Source: Prorocentrum cordatum (Eukaryota; Sar; Dinophyceae; Prorocentrales; Prorocentraceae). Taken from it: a stretch of DNA of 20,000 nucleotides. Shown piece by piece: positions 15,962 through 20,000 of the stretch. The DNA is taken from NCBI GenBank assembly GCA_963575745.1, contig CAUYUJ010021665.1, forward strand, positions 42,501 through 62,500, in the 5' to 3' direction. Position numbers and translations under genes: made by a program. Position 1 is the stretch's first letter. Every line of letters starts with the position of its first letter. The notes beneath the pieces are model-generated. The model saw only the letters and a program-made list of their open reading frames with translations, did not search any database and had not been told where the DNA came from.

Positions 15962-16861
15962 GCGGGATAACACACACGACAGCAACATACGACGACTTCC
16001 ACCACACGTACCCGCAGTTCTTCAATTACCGCAGAGCATCATCGATTCAGACCGGCATTCATTTCACCATACTGTGCTGATGCATTATTCAGACCAGGTC
16101 GCGCAAGCACAGAAACACACAGACACACATCTATCCCACCTGTCCGTCCTGCATCGCACTGTCTGCCTACGCCCTCCTTCTCTCTTGGCATGCTGGTCGT
16201 CCCTCCCTCCCAGATTTCGACGGCTTGGGGTCAACCAAACAACCCCAGGTCGCAGCCCATAGCTCGCCTGACCACGATACCCGTTTTTGCTGCCTGCAGA
16301 CCCAGATATTTTCACGCTACACGCCTACGTTTCCCTATGCTCGCTCTTGCATACCGGTGGCATGGGAAGGTTGTTGTTACTGCAGGATGGGGTTGGGGCG
16401 GTGGAGGAGTATCCTAGCCTGTACCTACTCAGGCCATGACTCTTCTGCAGACCGAACGACACAATCGCTCATCCACGTCCAGTTCGAACCTTTTTTACAT
16501 GGCTGAGGCTACACCCATGGCCAGCCTATCGTTGCTTCTCTATGCCTTCCTCTTGCACTCCGATGGCAGGCGGGGGAATCGGAATGCCCTGTCATACACG
16601 ATGCTCTCCTCATTACCTTTTTGCTCACCAGCCTACCGTGCCTACACATTTGGAGTCCTCACCCAGGGCGCGACTCCACTTATTGAGTTACCTGCAGGAG
16701 CACGGGCACGGTCCTTACAGGCAATCTTCCCACCCAGCGCACAAGCCAAGGCTGTATCTGCACAAGCGATGGTTTCTGGATTGTGCCACTTAGCCTGTAC
16801 TCATCCACTGCCTTACCGTGTGCCAGCATTGCGCGACATTTGACCACATCAAGGCAGCGCA
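15962..16861. other. No gene recognised
   Basis: T/C-rich + strand of balanced GC with short open frames only. Several frames of 60-135 codons overlap without protein-like codon bias. No repeat from elsewhere in the window was found. Confidence 0.45.
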
Positions 16862-17149
16862 ATGAGAACACGACAAAAAGTGAGGAGGAAGATCAACAGG
16901 GGCGGAGGACGAGGGAGAGAAGTTACTATTTTTCATCATCTGCTTTGGGGTCAAGGCTCTTACGAGGAGCTCAAGCACAAGGTCGCCCTTGAGATCGACC
17001 TAGAGGCTCGACCCCGACTTCTTCAGGTGTTCCTGGGCCACCTCCTACCGAAGCACCAAGAGGATGACGGCACGAAGGATGAGCACAACAAGAAGAAGTC
17101 AGAAAAGGACGATGGGGTGATGCGCCCTTTGGCCGTGTCAGGCCCCTGA
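16862..17149 (+). CDS. Short open frame with charged C-terminal half, doubtful
   Basis: A 95-codon frame from ATG at 16862. The second half is rich in Lys, Glu, Asp and His (HLLPKHQEDDGTKDEHNKKK), and the middle (ELKHKVALEIDLEARPRLLQ) could form a helix. No domain, signal peptide or membrane segment is seen. Several Gs and purines in the region inflate Lys/Glu content, so this may be compositional. Low confidence. Confidence 0.2.
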   Translation: MRTRQKVRRKINRGGGRGREVTIFHHLLWGQGSYEELKHKVALEIDLEARPRLLQVFLGHLLPKHQEDDGTKDEHNKKKSEKDDGVMRPLAVSGP

Positions 17150-17211
17150 ATCTCAGGAGCATCCAGAAAACCAGAGCCCCTCCCGAGCCCAAAGTGGCTC
17201 CTCCCCAGCGT

Positions 17212-17397
17212 CTTGACAATACCGCAACGCCCGCAACGTGCTCCGATCACCACCGCAACGCGCGCGCGAATGCACCGCAGCATCGTGGCAACGTCCGGTC
17301 GCAGTGCCTCTGTGCGCACCACAAAACGCCTGCTAGCACCACAACATGCCTGCGAACACCTGGCTGCTAGCACATCGGCATGCTTGCAAGCACCGCA
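17212..17397 (+). repeat. Degenerate CGCAACG words and a 34-bp tandem repeat
   Basis: CCGCAACG/CGCAACG words recur between 17221 and 17262. At 17330-17363 and 17364-17397 a 34-bp unit is repeated once (CTGCTAGCACCACAACATGC against CTGCTAGCACATCGGCATGC), possibly with an older decayed unit just before. Confidence 0.6.
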
Positions 17398-17753
17398 CTA
17401 CCGCGCGAGCGCTAAAACGTGCCTGTGACTAGGAGGCTCGCAAGGTCTGCTAATCTGTTCCCGAAAGGGGGGGGAAAATAACACTCTCGCGGCCGACGAC
17501 AAGGCCCCGAAGGAACAATCACCAAGCTCTGGGAGACGGGGGCGACAACCCACTTGGACGTGGCCCCAAGGTGAACCGAGGTAGCTGCCTGGCAACGCTG
17601 CCTGGCGACGCACATTTTTGGTGTACTCGACATCATTCGACAAAACACAGCGGCACAACAAACTAATCATAAGGCAATCTCTGGTGCACATCCCAAAAGA
17701 CCCACCGGACAGCACGCGAAATGACTACACAAAAAAACAAGGAAGCCGAACTA
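17398..17753. other. No gene recognised
   Basis: Mixed sequence with a G run at 17467-17474 and open frames of about 80-100 codons on the minus strand, none with recognisable content. Confidence 0.45.
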
Positions 17754-18155
17754 CTCTACCATCCTCCAAGTTAGCTCCACCGACGGCCTCAATGGCTGTG
17801 CTCGCATGCATACCCCCCGCCCACTACAACGCTTCGTGGCCCCATAGGGAGCTCCACCAAAGGCCCAAGATGCGGTGTTCGCATGCGTCTCCACCACTCA
17901 GTACAGCGCTTCGTGGCCCAATGGGGGACTCTTCTGGAGGCTCCAATGGCGACGTTCGCATGGCGGCCCAGCCCAATTTCGGCATACCCCTCACACGTTT
18001 TGTGGCCCTATATGGAGCGCCACCGAATGCCCCAACGACTGCGCCCGCATGCGTCCCCGCCTCATGTCGGCACACCCTTTACACGCTTCGTGGCCCCATA
18101 AAGAAGTCCACCGAAGGCGATACCCACAACGGCGATATTCACACCTGCATATGGT
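17754..18155 (+). repeat. Minisatellite, five diverged units of 77-89 bp
   Basis: The most constant word, CTTCGTGGCCC or a variant, starts at 17832, 17909, 17998 and 18086, giving periods of 77, 89 and 88 bp. A further unit is inferred upstream from GCTCCACC at 17774 matching GCTCCACC at 17851 (77 bp). Units also share GCTCCACCGA-AGGCC and TTCGCATGCGT segments. Units differ greatly in between, so the array is old. Confidence 0.85.
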
Positions 18156-18213
18156 TGAGCCCTTCGTCAGATTTGTTTGTTTGTTGTTGTTTCGTCTGCT
18201 GCCCCAGAGAGCG

Positions 18214-18345
18214 CTCGCCGAACATATGAATCCCCGTCCATCGGAGCAGCGGTATTGATACCGATCATAGTAAAATATTCAATACTACTCGCCGAAGTAT
18301 TTACCGTCCATCGGAGTAGCGGTACTAGTATTACTGGTCGTCGAA
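18214..18345 (+). repeat. Two ~72-bp diverged units leading into the AGT array
   Basis: CTCGCCGAA at 18214 and 18288 and CCGTCCATCGGAG-AGCGGTA at 18234 and 18304 mark a duplicated unit with offsets of 74 and 70 bp. The second copy already has AGTAGC and TACTAGTATTACT words where the first has AGCAGC, and it grades into the trinucleotide array. Confidence 0.75.
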
Positions 18346-18431
18346 GTAGTAAGTAATAGTACTCGTAGTCCTGATCGTAGTATGAGTAGCAGTAGTAGTA
18401 GTAGTAGCAGTAGTAGTAGTAGTAGTAGTAC

Positions 18432-18475
<44 letters not shown>

Positions 18476-18661
18476 ATCGTAGTAGAACAATACTAGAAGC
18501 AATCGCAGTAGTAGTACCTGTACTACCAGTAGTATTAGTAGTAGTAACAGAAGTAGTAGTCGTACTAGTAGTAGTAGTAGTAGTAGCAGTAGTAGTAGTA
18601 GTAGAAACAATAATAGTATAAATAATCGTAGTAGTAGTCGTAGTCGTAGTAGTAGTAGTAC

Positions 18662-18695
<34 letters not shown>

Positions 18696-19546
18696 AGTGG
18701 TAGTTGTAGTAGAAGTAGTACTAGCAGCAGACGCAATATTAGTATAACGAATCGTAGTAGTAGTCGTAGTAATAGTAATAGTAATAGTAATAGTAATAGT
18801 AATAGTAATAGTAATAGTAACAGTAATAGCCGTAGTAGTGTAAAGCAACAAACAGGAGTAGTCGTAGAAATAGTCGTTGTCGTAATAAGAACCGTGGTAA
18901 TAATGCAAGGTAGCCGTTCTAGTAGTAGTAGTAGTAGTAGTAGTAGTGGAAGTGGTAGTGGTAGTAGTAGTAGTAGTAGTAGTCGTAGTAGCAGTAGTAA
19001 CAGTAGCAGTAGTAGTAGTCGTCGTAGTAGTAGTAGTAGTGGTAGTAGTAGTAGTAGTAGTAGTAATGGTCGATGGCGTAGTAGTATAAACTGTAGCACA
19101 CGTAGTCGCAATCGCAGACGCAACCGGAATTACAACTGTACTCGTAATCGTAGTCGGCAGTCGCCGTAGCAGTAGTAGTAGTAGCAGTAGCAGCAGCGAA
19201 GGTAGTAGCAGTAGTAGTAGTCGTCGTAGCCCTCGTCGCCGTAGATGTAGTAATGGTTGTAGCTGTTGTATTCGTAGTAGTAGTCGTAGTAGTAGTAGTA
19301 GTAGTAGTCGTAGTAGTAGCAGCAATACTAATACCAGGAATGGTAAAGTACTAGAAGTAATAGTCCTCACTGCAGTAAACGTAATCGTAGTAATAGCAAT
19401 CAGAATAGTGATAGTAACAGTAATAGTGCTAGTAGTAGTAGTAGTAGTAGTAGTAGTAGATGAAGTAGTAGTTGTAGTAGTAGTAGTAGTAGTAGTAGTA
19501 GTCGTAGTAGTAGTAGAAGTAGTAGTAGTAGCAGTAGTAGTAGTAC

Positions 19547-19632
<86 letters not shown>

Positions 19633-19845
19633 TTAGACGTAGTAGCAGTAGTAGTCGCAGTAGTACTGGTAGTAGTCCTAGTCGTAGTAGTCATAATAGT
19701 CGTAGTAGTCGTAGTCGCAGCAGTAGTAGTAGTAGTACTGACGATCGTAGGAGTGGTGGCATTTCTTGTACACGTTGTAGTGGCACTAATAGTATAGTAG
19801 CCGAAAGAATCAAAGTTCCTAATGGTAGTAGTCGTAGCTGTAGTC

Positions 19846-19885
<40 letters not shown>

Positions 19886-20000
19886 AAGCAGTAATGGGAG
19901 AGAGTAGTAGCATTGTAGTGATAAATAGGAGTAAGAATCAAAGAAATAGTAGTAGTAGTAGTCGTCGTAGTAGTAGTAGTAGTAGTAGTAGAAGCAGCAG
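18346..20000 (+). repeat. (AGT)n trinucleotide array, >1.6 kb, runs off the end
   Basis: An AGT/GTA repeat with point variants (CGT, AAT, AAC, AGC) continues to the last base. The longest pure stretch is about 19546-19630. A hexamer sub-array AGTAAT occurs at 18771-18822. Two less repetitive islands lie at about 18835-18915 and 19070-19150. Because AGT, GTA on + and ACT, CTA, TAC on - are all sense codons, five of six frames stay open for long stretches (one minus frame for 542 codons); these are artefacts and not genes. Confidence 0.97.

Noticed and set aside
17754-18155. Regularly spaced repeats considered as a CRISPR array
   Set aside because: Units are 77-89 bp and diverged, there are no short identical repeats separated by unique spacers, no cas genes, and the setting is eukaryotic.
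18285-19913. A 542-codon minus-strand open frame and Ser/Val/Leu-rich relatives
   Set aside because: AGT/ACT trinucleotide repeats contain stops in only one of six frames, so long open frames are expected without any gene.

Overview
The window looks like intergenic or repeat-dominated DNA from a large, GC-rich eukaryotic nuclear genome. My best guess is a dinoflagellate. The reasons are high GC, almost exclusively G/C-ending codons in the few stretches that read like protein, many unrelated simple and tandem repeats, non-autonomous inverted-repeat elements, and no bacterial-style operons, ribosome binding sites or tightly packed genes. This is inference: no rRNA, tRNA, spliced-leader gene or recognisable housekeeping gene is present to fix the lineage. 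No intact protein-coding gene could be supported.

Layout. From 1 to about 2860 there is a composite repeat in which blocks of a degenerate CCAAGA-type repeat alternate with pyrimidine tracts and a second module ('module B'). In the CCAAGA blocks the repeat is spaced 9-12 bp, averaging about 10.6 bp, which is close to the helical repeat of DNA. From 3220 to 6184 lies a family of small foldback elements. One copy (5981-6179) is essentially complete, with 69-bp terminal inverted repeats, two internal hairpins and a 5-bp target-site duplication; three others are diverged or partial. The same stretch holds a (CA)n array of more than 200 bp, a separate 75-bp hairpin, and a short minus-strand fragment resembling the start of an adenylate-forming (AMP-binding) domain. 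From 6185 to 8734 only a 117-bp tandem duplication, polypurine tracts and a short palindrome were found.

From 8735 to 13388 the minus strand carries many protein-like, G/C3-rich stretches that jump between reading frames and are crossed by in-frame TAG, TAA and TGA codons. They read as one or two long broken genes (or a poorly polished assembly of intact ones) of a family I do not recognise. Upstream of it on the minus strand lies a polypyrimidine tract (polypurine on +), then a second CA array, a G-quadruplex-prone run and a short direct repeat. From about 15290 composition shifts to an A/C-rich strand, with one possible coding fragment (15599-15961). The last 2.7 kb holds a 34-bp repeat, a 77-89 bp minisatellite and a trinucleotide (AGT)n array of at least 1.6 kb that runs off the window end.

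Most long open frames are by-products of repeats: Cys-Val or Thr-His runs from CA arrays, poly-Thr, Ser, Val or Leu from AGT arrays, and Pro/Lys/Ala-rich frames from the CCAAGA blocks. They should not be read as genes. The most interesting signals are the helically phased repeat blocks, the hairpin-containing inverted-repeat element, and the long broken minus-strand coding region.
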